Shown here: piece by piece, positions 1 through 5,591 of the stretch
Layout of the letters: each line of letters opens with the position of its first letter
Position numbering within the stretch: position 1 is the stretch's first letter
Origin: Clostridiales bacterium
GTDB lineage: Bacteria > Bacillota > Desulfitobacteriia > Desulfitobacteriales > Desulfitobacteriaceae
Length of the DNA stretch: 9,423 nt
Direction: 5' to 3'
Assembly (NCBI GenBank): GCA_027357125.1
Contig: DAHVVW010000051.1
Span: 1-9,423, forward strand
Program-made: the position numbers and the translations under genes
The notes under the pieces: generated by a model
What the model was told of the DNA's origin: nothing
Seen by the model: only the letters and a program-made list of their open reading frames with translations
Database searches by the model: none

Positions 1-13
1 TGTTCGAAGGGTG

Positions 14-1339
14 CTAAAATATTTTGCGCGCTATCTCCTGCAGATCATCTAAAGTGCGGCAGCGGTAAACCTTGGTGCAATAGGGGAGATAATGCGGCAA
101 GGAGTTGTCTCGTTCTGACCATTCCGCGATGTTCAAAGGATTAAGCCAAAAAATATGGCGTACATGTTCTTGCATTTGAGCGAAGTATTCCGTTTGCGGC
201 TCCCTGAAATTATTCTTACCATCTCCCAAAATTAAAACCGTAGGCCGGGAGGAGATTTCAGATAATACTTCGTGCGCAAAAATTTTAAAAACCTGACCAT
301 AATCGGAAAATCCCGAGGTGCCGAGGCGGCCCCAGCTTTCAATCTCCTCTTTTAGCTCGTTCATATCCTTATCCCACACTTGTCCGCTAACGTCCCAAAT
401 GCTGTCAATAAAGAAGAAAAGACGGATCCGGTGGAAACGGGCATGCAAACGCCCTACCAAGTATAGGAAGAATTCTGAATAGGGAGCAACTGAATTAGAA
501 ACATCGCATAAGACAACTAGTTCCGGGAGACGGGGGAGTGCCCGGCGGTGTAAAAGGTGAAAAATAAACCCGTCTTGCTGGCAAGATTTTTTGACAGTCT
601 GGGCAAAATCAAGGCTGCCGCGGCCCTTCGCATGCCAGCGCAGACCCGGGCGCACCGCCAACTTCTTGCCGAGTTGGCGGATTGCTGTCTGCACCAGAGT
701 TTTTTCCTCGGCTGCAAGCGCCTGTAACGGCTTATGCCGCCAGTACTGGCGTTTTAACGGTAGCCAACTGTTTTCTATTTCCACTTGCTTAGCCAATAAG
801 TGCTGGCGCACATCTCGTTGCAGAGCCAACCCTTGCTGATGAAGGAAGAGGTACACATCTTCGGTAATTTCTCCCCGCTGATAAGCGAGGTCGACTGAAT
901 TAATCCAAACATAGTAATCGAGATGAGTGAGGGCTTGCTTCAAGATTTGATCAAATTCCAAGACTTCTTCTCCTGGCCCTGTGGAAGACGGGGCATACGT
1001 GAAGGAAGCGAGACCTGCGAGGGACGGAACTTTGCTGATAGAACCACTTCCATGCCCACTGCTTTGTCCGCCGCTCCCATATGGGCTGTTCTCAAGTACT
1101 GCTAAAGAATCACTTGTTTGTCTTTTTGGAGGTGGAACTGCTCCAAAAGTTTCCCACACCAAATCAAAGATTGAAACATCCTGAGGACGGTGAATAAGCA
1201 TCGAACGCAGCATTACCCGTTTCGGGATATCTGGAAACCTGTTTAGGCAGAGAGCTGCTTCAACCCAATCCTGACTCGATACAGGCAAGCCTGCCGCACG
1301 CAGGGCCTTTACTAATCGCACTGTCTGCCAGCCGTTCAT
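14..1339 (-). CDS. CoxE-like von Willebrand factor A (VWA) domain protein
   Basis: This 441-residue protein matches the CoxE-like VWA family. Partners of MoxR-type AAA+ ATPases in this family remodel or mature metalloenzymes, as CoxE does for carbon monoxide dehydrogenase. No signal peptide or membrane segment is visible, so it is probably cytoplasmic. The C-terminal VWA domain starts near residue 270. Its metal-ion-dependent adhesion site is DVSNS (279-283), with a likely threonine at 341 (GTSGFSDYG) and an aspartate at 373 (LGDGKNN). Just before it, the family signature RGSLDFAQT appears at 240-248. Residues 88-105 form a Gly/Ser-rich linker. The N-terminal 70 residues are helical in character and of unknown role. 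The ATG start overlaps the stop of the upstream ATPase gene by four bases (ATGA), so translation is probably coupled. The protein it matures cannot be named from this window, because any further operon genes lie to the left of base 1. Confidence 0.85.
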   Translation of the reverse strand: MNGWQTVRLVKALRAAGLPVSSQDWVEAALCLNRFPDIPKRVMLRSMLIHRPQDVSIFDLVWETFGAVPPPKRQTSDSLAVLENSPYGSGGQSSGHGSGSISKVPSLAGLASFTYAPSSTGPGEEVLEFDQILKQALTHLDYYVWINSVDLAYQRGEITEDVYLFLHQQGLALQRDVRQHLLAKQVEIENSWLPLKRQYWRHKPLQALAAEEKTLVQTAIRQLGKKLAVRPGLRWHAKGRGSLDFAQTVKKSCQQDGFIFHLLHRRALPRLPELVVLCDVSNSVAPYSEFFLYLVGRLHARFHRIRLFFFIDSIWDVSGQVWDKDMNELKEEIESWGRLGTSGFSDYGQVFKIFAHEVLSEISSRPTVLILGDGKNNFREPQTEYFAQMQEHVRHIFWLNPLNIAEWSERDNSLPHYLPYCTKVYRCRTLDDLQEIARKIF

Positions 1340-2226
1340 GTTTTCGAGCTCCGTTCAAGCACAACGGTTTCGTTTTGCCATTGTTTTATTCTTTCCTCTA
1401 ATTTGGCAATATCTTTAGGGTATTTCAGCAAAATGCTTAAGGTACCAAGTAAATTATTGAGTTCAAGCCGGTCCATATTCAGAGTGTGCAAAGCCCTGGC
1501 GAACTCAAGGCTCTCAGACACGCTCGGCAATTTTTTAAGTGATATTTTCCGTATTTTCCCCACAAATTTACATACATCCTTAACCAGAGTAGAAGAAACT
1601 TCCGGGGCTTGCTGCTCAATAATTGCAATTTCTCTTTCAAGTGAAGGATAATCAAGGTTAAGATGGACACAGCGGCGCCGGAGAGCGTCACTGAAGTCAC
1701 GCGTATTATTGCTGGTCAAGATAACAACCGGCTTGGTGTGAGCGGAAATTGTCCCAAGTTCCGGAATCGTAACCTGAAATTCGGCTAAAAGTTCAAGTAA
1801 AAAACTTTCAAACTCCTCATCACTTTTATCCAATTCATCAATTAATAACAGAACCGGCTCAGGGAAAAGTAATGCTTGTAACAGCGGCCGTGCGAGCAAA
1901 AACTCCTCTGAGAAAAGATTTATTTTAATGTCATCCCAGTTTCCGTTTTTAGCCATTTGCAAACGCAGAAGTTGTTTGGCATAATCCCAATCATAGAGAG
2001 CTTTGCTTAGATCGAGTCCTTCATAACATTGTAAACGAATCAAAGTGCGTCCACTCGCGCGCGCGAGCGCCAAGGCAAGTTGGGTCTTGCCCACTCCGGC
2101 AGGTCCTTCTAAAAGACATGGCTTTTCTAAAACCAGTGCCAGAAAGAGGGTGATCCCGGCTTCGGGATCTAAAAGATAACCTTCTTGTTTCAATGACTCA
2201 GTTAATGAGCTAGGAGAATTCCACAT
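1336..2226 (-). CDS. MoxR/CoxD-type AAA+ ATPase
   Basis: This protein is 296 residues from the chosen ATG and is a cytoplasmic AAA+ ATPase of the MoxR/CoxD type. It has Walker A GPAGVGKT (41-48), Walker B LLLIDE (126-131), sensor 1 TSNN (171-174) and an arginine-finger region DALRRRC (180-186), followed by a helical lid. Proteins of this kind act with a VWA partner to insert metal into, or activate, enzymes; the partner here is the next gene, overlapping by four bases. The frame stays open to a TTG at 2284-2286, which would add 20 residues. I chose ATG 2224-2226 because GGAGG (2235-2239) stands 8 bases before it. A TATAAT box at 2267-2272 also predicts a transcript starting downstream of the TTG. 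Which enzyme it serves is unknown. Confidence 0.87.
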   Translation of the reverse strand: MWNSPSSLTESLKQEGYLLDPEAGITLFLALVLEKPCLLEGPAGVGKTQLALALARASGRTLIRLQCYEGLDLSKALYDWDYAKQLLRLQMAKNGNWDDIKINLFSEEFLLARPLLQALLFPEPVLLLIDELDKSDEEFESFLLELLAEFQVTIPELGTISAHTKPVVILTSNNTRDFSDALRRRCVHLNLDYPSLEREIAIIEQQAPEVSSTLVKDVCKFVGKIRKISLKKLPSVSESLEFARALHTLNMDRLELNNLLGTLSILLKYPKDIAKLEERIKQWQNETVVLERSSKT

Positions 2227-2266
2227 TACAGCAGCCTCCAAACTATAATAGCGTTCAAAAATTAAT

Positions 2267-2294
2267 ATTATATTTTCTACGGGCAAAGTGTCCT
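2267..2294 (-). promoter_or_regulatory. Likely sigma-A promoter for the MoxR-VWA operon
   Basis: Read on the minus strand, a perfect TATAAT (2272 to 2267) lies 16 bases after AGGACA (2294 to 2289), which matches 4 of 6 bases of the -35 consensus. The predicted transcription start, near 2260, lies between the TTG at 2286 and the ATG at 2226, which supports the shorter ATPase. The call rests on pattern matching only. Confidence 0.5.
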
Positions 2295-2350
2295 TTTTTA
2301 TTTTAACATGAATTTCCTCTTAGCCGAAACACGAAAATCAAATAACCTAG

Positions 2351-2380
2351 TTGACAAGTCGATTACGGTCGAGTTATAGT
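2351..2380 (+). promoter_or_regulatory. Sigma-A promoter of the CGGC/NifX-like operon
   Basis: A perfect -35 box TTGACA (2351-2356) is followed after 18 bases by TATAGT (2375-2380), a 5 of 6 match to the -10 consensus. The expected transcription start is near 2387, about 50 bases before the ATG at 2437. The promoter is strong by sequence, so regulation by a repressor at the palindrome immediately downstream is plausible. Confidence 0.65.
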
Positions 2381-2390
2381 AAATTTGCAA

Positions 2391-2407
2391 ACACCCCCTA
2401 GGGGTAT
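2391..2407. promoter_or_regulatory. Candidate CsoR-family operator (CCCCTAGGGG palindrome)
   Basis: The sequence ACACCCCCTAGGGGTAT contains a perfect 10-base palindrome CCCCTAGGGG (2395-2404) with A/T-rich flanks. It sits about 4 to 20 bases past the predicted transcription start, a normal repressor position. Known operators of CsoR-family repressors (copper-sensing CsoR, persulfide-sensing CstR, nickel and formaldehyde relatives) are built on this TACCCC...GGGGTA design. No CsoR-family gene is in the window, and the inducer is not known. Confidence 0.5.
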
Positions 2408-2436
2408 TTTGCTTGGTCGCACCTTGGGAGGGATAA

Positions 2437-2973
2437 ATGTTGAGAAAGATTGGAATACTAAGATGTCAAAAACTCGAAACAATTTGTCCAATGGCTGATT
2501 GTCTGCATTCCTATTTTCATAAAACAGATGCTTTTGGAACTCATGCTCAAGCTGTCAGAGATGATCTGCAATTAATTGGTGTGTCCACCTGCGGAGGGTG
2601 TGTCGCCAATAAAAACGCTGACAATGCCTCAGTCATCATTGATCATATGGTGCAACACGGAATGGAGACATTATTTCTCTCAAGTTGCCTCATCCGTCAT
2701 GAATTCTTTCCTCCCGGACTTGAGAACAGGCCCTTAGATGAAGTTGAAGGAGCTGTTCGCTGTTTCTTTTCGTCTGACAACCCGAATGCTGAGACACAGG
2801 CACACGATGTGGCGTGCGCTCTCTGTGCAGGTGCTCTCGAAAGTGCTTGTCCCAATAAATTGGCTTCCCAAATCGTGGAGAAATATAAAAAGAAGTTAGA
2901 AATTGTTACTGGCACACATTATGAACATTTTCAGAGCCAAAACAGTGTGCCTAATGAAACCGGCGGAAAGTAA
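2437..2973 (+). CDS. CGGC-domain cysteine-rich putative metal-binding protein
   Basis: This is a 178-residue soluble protein of the CGGC-domain family, described as putative metal-binding; the biochemical role is not established. The family signature TCGGC lies at residues 51-55. Conserved-looking cysteines are at 10 (ILRC), 17 and 22 (CPMADC) and 84 (LSSC). After the usual domain of roughly 110 residues there is a C-terminal extension with C109, a CALC pair (127/130) and C138, giving ten cysteines in all. The start is supported by GGGAGG (2426-2431), which ends 5 bases before the ATG. It is the first gene after a strong promoter carrying a CsoR-like operator and is followed 36 bases later by a NifX-like gene with a His tail. 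That context suggests handling of a metal or of reactive sulfur, but this is inference. Confidence 0.8.
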   Translation: MLRKIGILRCQKLETICPMADCLHSYFHKTDAFGTHAQAVRDDLQLIGVSTCGGCVANKNADNASVIIDHMVQHGMETLFLSSCLIRHEFFPPGLENRPLDEVEGAVRCFFSSDNPNAETQAHDVACALCAGALESACPNKLASQIVEKYKKKLEIVTGTHYEHFQSQNSVPNETGGK

Positions 2974-3009
2974 GGAAATATTACTAATAAAGTAAAGGAG
3001 TGATACGTT

Positions 3010-3381
3010 TTGGCTAAAAAAATTGCTGTCCCAAGCGCCGGAGAAATTGTCAATGCCCATTTTGGAAGAAGCCAAGCTTTTACCGTTTTTAGTATTGAAA
3101 ATGGAAAAGTGGTAGGGGAGGAGATTCTCGATGCCAGAGGTTTGGAACACCAACATGCCGGCATCTCCCATATGCTTCAGTCCAAAGGAGTAAAGACTGT
3201 GATCGCCGGAGGGATCGGCCCTGGTGCTATTCAAGGATTAGAATTCGCAGGTCTTGAAGTGTTGAGAGGAGCGAGCGGGTTAACCCGTGAGGTAGCTGAA
3301 GCTTATGCCAACGGCACCTTTACCGGAACTGATGCGGTCTGTGATCACTCTCACGGTGATGACCATCACCACCATCACTAA
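3010..3381 (+). CDS. NifX/NafY-like (dinitrogenase FeMo-cofactor biosynthesis family) protein with His-rich tail
   Basis: This 123-residue cytoplasmic protein belongs to the family of small RNase-H-like proteins that includes NifX, NafY and the NifB C-terminus, which bind iron-molybdenum cofactor or its precursors. Typical blocks are VNAHFGRSQAFTVF (14-27) and GGIGPGAIQGLEFAGLEVL (67-85). Family members outside nif clusters have mostly unknown ligands, and no nif gene is visible here. The C-terminus is unusual: C111 followed by DHSHGDDHHHHH, a natural metal-binding tail. The start codon is TTG at 3010, with AAAGGAG (2994-3000) 9 bases upstream; no better ATG exists before the conserved N-terminal KIAVPS strand. 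It probably shares a transcript with the CGGC gene. A role as a metal or cofactor carrier is inferred. Confidence 0.82.
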   Translation: MAKKIAVPSAGEIVNAHFGRSQAFTVFSIENGKVVGEEILDARGLEHQHAGISHMLQSKGVKTVIAGGIGPGAIQGLEFAGLEVLRGASGLTREVAEAYANGTFTGTDAVCDHSHGDDHHHHH

Positions 3382-3459
3382 GAACTCGAATAAAAGTTGA
3401 GCGTGTAAGAGATTGCTGGCTTTTTGAGATTGCACAGTTTCCAGAAACGCTTGTTGGCT

Positions 3460-3488
3460 GCATAGCTTTTCTTTCAGAAGGAAAACTA
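3460..3488 (+). promoter_or_regulatory. Possible forespore-type (sigma-G/F) promoter before the 41-residue gene
   Basis: GCATA (3460-3464) fits the -35 motif GHATR/GYWTA of forespore sigma factors. Seventeen bases later AAAACTA (3482-3488) matches 5 of 7 positions of the sigma-G -10 pattern CATWHTA, and GGAAAACTAA (3480-3489) matches most of the sigma-F pattern. The ATG at 3548 would lie about 50 bases downstream of the start. Such short motifs occur by chance, so this is a weak call. Confidence 0.22.
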
Positions 3489-3547
3489 ACCTTAGCTGTT
3501 TGATTAACAGGCAATTTAGATGTTTACCCACTGAAAGGAAGAGAGCT

Positions 3548-3673
3548 ATGGGAAGCAGGAAAAAGGTATCTAGGTCCAAATCCCCAGTGACAGTAACAGA
3601 CCCTCATTACACGGAATATGACATCCAAAAAGAACGCAATATTCAAGCCCTTAATCCCCGCCCCACTAAATAA
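3548..3673 (+). CDS. Small protein, 41 residues, unknown function
   Basis: A short gene with ATG at 3548 and TAA at 3671-3673 encodes 41 residues. Support comes from AAAGGAAG (3534-3541), a good ribosome binding site ending 6 bases before the ATG, and from the long hairpin that begins at its stop codon. The N-terminus is basic (MGSRKKVSRSKSP), the middle holds DPHYTEYDIQKERN and the end is NPRPTK. There is no cysteine, membrane segment or signal peptide. I do not recognise the family with confidence. The size, hydrophilic composition and possible sigma-G-like promoter would fit a small forespore protein, but that is speculation. It stands alone, about 165 bases after the NifX-like gene, facing the sigma-54 activator gene. 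Confidence 0.6.
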   Translation: MGSRKKVSRSKSPVTVTDPHYTEYDIQKERNIQALNPRPTK

Positions 3674-3713
3674 TGAAAGGAAGTGCTGCTTGCGCAGCAC
3701 TTCCTTTCATTAT
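3670..3713. terminator. Bidirectional terminator hairpin
   Basis: A perfect 20-bp stem (3670-3689 pairing with 3694-3713) closes on the 4-base loop TTGC. It includes the stop codon of the 41-residue gene and lies between that gene and the convergent sigma-54 activator gene, where it could terminate both transcripts. The T-runs after the stem are short on both strands (TTATCTT on plus, TTATTTAG on minus). Termination is therefore likely but not of the strongest kind. Confidence 0.7.
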
Positions 3714-3750
3714 CTTGACTATGGTTTTTAACTTCTCCGGCATATAATTC

Positions 3751-4953
3751 CTACTGAATTCCGAGCCTTTTCAATTTTTTCCATAAGCCGGTACGCGTAA
3801 TTCCCAGGTAATGAGCAAGAGCGGTCTTATTGCCGCCAAATTCTAGCAGCAGGCTTTCCATTCTTTCTTTGTCAGATTCGAGCGAGCCTTTAACTGGGAT
3901 ATTACGGATATCCGGCGGCAAATCATTCAGATTAATGGTCAAACCCTCAACAAAAACGAAGAGCCGATTAATAACGTTTTGCAACTGGCGTACATTGCCG
4001 GGCCAGGGGTATTTCCCCAAAGACTGTTTGGCCTCAGGAGACAAGCGTTTAAGCGGGGTGCCGCGGCTTACGGAGAGATGGTTTAGCATATGATCAGCCA
4101 GTTCAAAAACATCCTGGCCGCGTTCTCTTAAAGGAGGGAGTCGAACCTCAATCGCGTTCAAACGATAGAGTAGGTCTTCGCGGAATTCCCCGTTTTTCAC
4201 CATTTGGTTAAGATCCCGATGTGTCGCGGAAATAAAACGCACATTAATCGGAATTGGTTTAACCGCGCCCAGCGGTTCAACTTCCTGCTCCTGAATTACG
4301 CGTAGAAGCTTGGCCTGCAAGTCAGGAGACAGCTCTCCGATCTCGTCCAAGAAAAGGGTTCCCTGGTCAGCCAATAAAATTTTACCTTTCTTCCCACCTT
4401 TGATCCCGCCGGTAAAAGCACCCTCCTGATAACCGAAAAGTTCGGATTCAAGGAGATTTGCGGGAATGGCAGCAGAGTTGACTACAATAAAGGGTCCAGG
4501 ACCAGGGATGCTGAACTCATGAATTGCTTTAGCGAACAATTCTTTACCCGTCCCAGTTTCTCCGGTGATTAAGATGGGAAAATTGTATTTAGAAGCGGTT
4601 GCAGCCCGCTGAATCGTATCTTCCATAATTTGCGAAGAGCCGATTATGTTATGGAATCCTCGCGGGGTTCGATCTCCCTGGGGTTGTGCCGCTTTAATCC
4701 GTAAGTGGGAGCTTGAACGTGAGATTATTTGCCCCAACTGCTCAGACGCGGACTTAAAGATACCGGCTGTAGGAAAAGATAAGGCCTGTTCATCTGAACT
4801 CACACCTGTGAGGCAGGCGATGATCCCTCCTTCATTATTTTCGATTGGAACATACACAATCGCCGTAAACCCGCTTCCCTTAAGGCTGTCCTCCACATGC
4901 TGGTAACGGGGATCAGCCAAGTTAAAGGATACAACACTCTTGGAACGCAGCAT
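3751..4953 (-). CDS. Sigma-54-dependent transcriptional activator, N-terminally truncated (partial GAF, AAA+, Fis-type HTH)
   Basis: This is a bacterial enhancer-binding protein, which activates RNA polymerase carrying sigma-54 by ATP hydrolysis. From the first ATG it has 400 residues. Residues 1-80 are the end of a GAF-like sensor domain (LADPRYQH, FTAIVYVPIENNEGG). The AAA+ domain has Walker A GETGTGKE (131-138), Walker B TLFLDE (199-204), REDLLYRLNA (258-267) and PWPGNVRQLQN (316-326). A Fis-type helix-turn-helix ends the protein (about 375-396). The sigma-54-contacting loop reads GAFTGG (178-183) instead of the usual GAFTGA. The frame stays open for 25 further codons upstream, to a TAA at 5029-5031. 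Those codons look like GAF sequence (ELIGFGEWIPINVSGG) but contain no ATG, GTG or TTG, and ATG 4953 lacks a ribosome binding site. The gene has probably lost its 5' end, so its signal and targets are unknown and it may be inactive. Confidence 0.82.
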   Translation of the reverse strand: MLRSKSVVSFNLADPRYQHVEDSLKGSGFTAIVYVPIENNEGGIIACLTGVSSDEQALSFPTAGIFKSASEQLGQIISRSSSHLRIKAAQPQGDRTPRGFHNIIGSSQIMEDTIQRAATASKYNFPILITGETGTGKELFAKAIHEFSIPGPGPFIVVNSAAIPANLLESELFGYQEGAFTGGIKGGKKGKILLADQGTLFLDEIGELSPDLQAKLLRVIQEQEVEPLGAVKPIPINVRFISATHRDLNQMVKNGEFREDLLYRLNAIEVRLPPLRERGQDVFELADHMLNHLSVSRGTPLKRLSPEAKQSLGKYPWPGNVRQLQNVINRLFVFVEGLTINLNDLPPDIRNIPVKGSLESDKERMESLLLEFGGNKTALAHYLGITRTGLWKKLKRLGIQ

Positions 4954-5021
4954 TTCGGCAACACCGCCGGAAACATTAATGGGAATCCATTCTCCAAACC
5001 CTATCAGCTCTTTACCAGCCT

Positions 5022-5040
5022 CGGCATATTAACAAAGCAT
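5022..5040. other. Probable rearrangement junction joining two 5'-truncated genes
   Basis: Around 5025-5031 the GAF-like reading on the minus strand stops at a TAA, and the DoxX-like reading on the plus strand begins (INKAFAWVADN from 5028). Neither gene has a start codon, ribosome binding site or promoter in the few bases between them. Two independent genes broken at the same point suggest a deletion, an inversion or a precise loss of a mobile element. No inverted repeat or target duplication is visible, so the mechanism is open; an assembly error is also possible. Confidence 0.5.
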
Positions 5041-5072
5041 TTGCTTGGGTTGCAGACAATATCTTTTTAAGT

Positions 5073-5360
5073 ATGCCAGGGTTTACTGATGCCCTAGTCG
5101 TTATTTTGGAAATTTTAGTTGGGGTAGTAATGATTCTAGGATTTAGAGTATTCTGGGCTGCTTTAATTGCGTTCTTTATGAATATACAGTTTATTGCTTC
5201 CGGATCATTTAATAACTTCGGTTATATTTGGACGAACTTAGCAATGTTAAAATTTGCACCGTATGCCGAGCTTCTTGGAGTAGATGGATACCTTAGATCT
5301 AGAAAAGGTAAGAACGTATTACAGACCGAGAATAAGAAGCAAGCTATTTTGGCTAAATAA
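5073..5360 (+). CDS. DoxX/DoxD-like membrane protein, 5'-truncated remnant
   Basis: From the first ATG this frame gives 95 residues with hydrophobic segments at about 5-24 and 26-43 and a weaker one near 46-66. It ends in a basic tail (LRSRKGKN). The pattern EILVGVVMILGF, then FMNIQFIASGSFNNFGYI, then LLGVDGYL resembles the C-terminal half of DoxX-family quinone-linked membrane proteins. These occur alone or fused behind NADH-dehydrogenase-like flavoproteins. The reading continues upstream of the ATG in the same style (NKAFAWVADNIFLS, from 5031), and the ATG has no ribosome binding site, so the N-terminal part was probably lost at the junction near 5030. It is best treated as a gene remnant unless expression is shown. 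A normal terminator still follows. Family assignment is moderate. Confidence 0.5.
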   Translation: MPGFTDALVVILEILVGVVMILGFRVFWAALIAFFMNIQFIASGSFNNFGYIWTNLAMLKFAPYAELLGVDGYLRSRKGKNVLQTENKKQAILAK

Positions 5361-5371
5361 ATTTTAGACAT

Positions 5372-5415
5372 AGAAAAGCCTTGGAGATGAGATATCTAAG
5401 GCTTTTCTTAATTTT
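5372..5415 (+). terminator. Intrinsic terminator after the DoxX-like remnant
   Basis: The stem GAAAAGCCTTGGA (5373-5385) pairs with 5395-5407 with one G-T wobble, and a further short pairing follows inside. It is followed by the T-rich run TTAATTTTAACTT. It sits 12 bases after the stop codon, the normal place for a Rho-independent terminator. Its survival suggests the remnant derives from a formerly complete transcription unit. Confidence 0.75.
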
Positions 5416-5428
5416 AACTTCTAATATA

Positions 5429-5457
5429 TTAAACTTAACCAGAACAAAAAAGATAAT
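5429..5457 (+). promoter_or_regulatory. Weak candidate promoter upstream of cbiD
   Basis: TTAAAC (5429-5434) and GATAAT (5452-5457) are separated by 17 bases. The -10 matches 5 of 6 consensus bases but the -35 only 3 of 6. Nothing better is visible between 5409 and 5591. If used, the transcript would begin just before the hairpin at 5468. Confidence 0.25.
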
Positions 5458-5467
5458 GTGTTTACAT

Positions 5468-5494
5468 AAACCCTGGTTCTACCGGGGTTTTTCC
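5468..5494 (+). terminator. Second terminator-like hairpin upstream of cbiD
   Basis: AAACCCTGG (5468-5476) pairs with CCGGGGTTT (5482-5490) with one G-T pair around a TTCTA loop, and five T residues run from 5488 to 5492. It may back up the terminator at 5372-5415. Alternatively it may act as an attenuator in the cbiD leader. No B12-box or other known riboswitch core is seen in this roughly 230-base intergenic stretch. Confidence 0.5.
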
Positions 5495-5591
5495 GTATCC
5501 AGGAAGTATTTATCAATCATTGTTTTTCCAGCTTCAGTCTAAACTTCAGCAGGATTATACCCAAATATGGAGAATAAAAAGGTGATGGACA

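Noticed and set aside
981..1184. Plus-strand frames opposite the Gly/Ser linker of the VWA gene
   Set aside because: They are antisense shadows with biased composition and no supporting start signals.
2896..3234. 112-codon frame on the minus strand opposite the CGGC and NifX-like genes
   Set aside because: It spans two well-supported plus-strand genes, shows no recognisable motif and reads as an antisense shadow.
3280..3579. 99-codon minus-strand frame
   Set aside because: It overlaps the NifX-like gene end and the 41-residue gene, has low-complexity translation opposite the His tail and no family features.
3532..3683. Direct repeat TGAAAGGAAG before and after the 41-residue gene
   Set aside because: Ten purine-rich bases resembling a ribosome binding site can recur by chance; the second copy is explained by the terminator stem, and there is no other sign of a mobile element.
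5022..5040. Insertion sequence or attachment site at the gene junction
   Set aside because: No transposase, terminal inverted repeats, target duplication or tRNA end is visible, so only a junction is reported.
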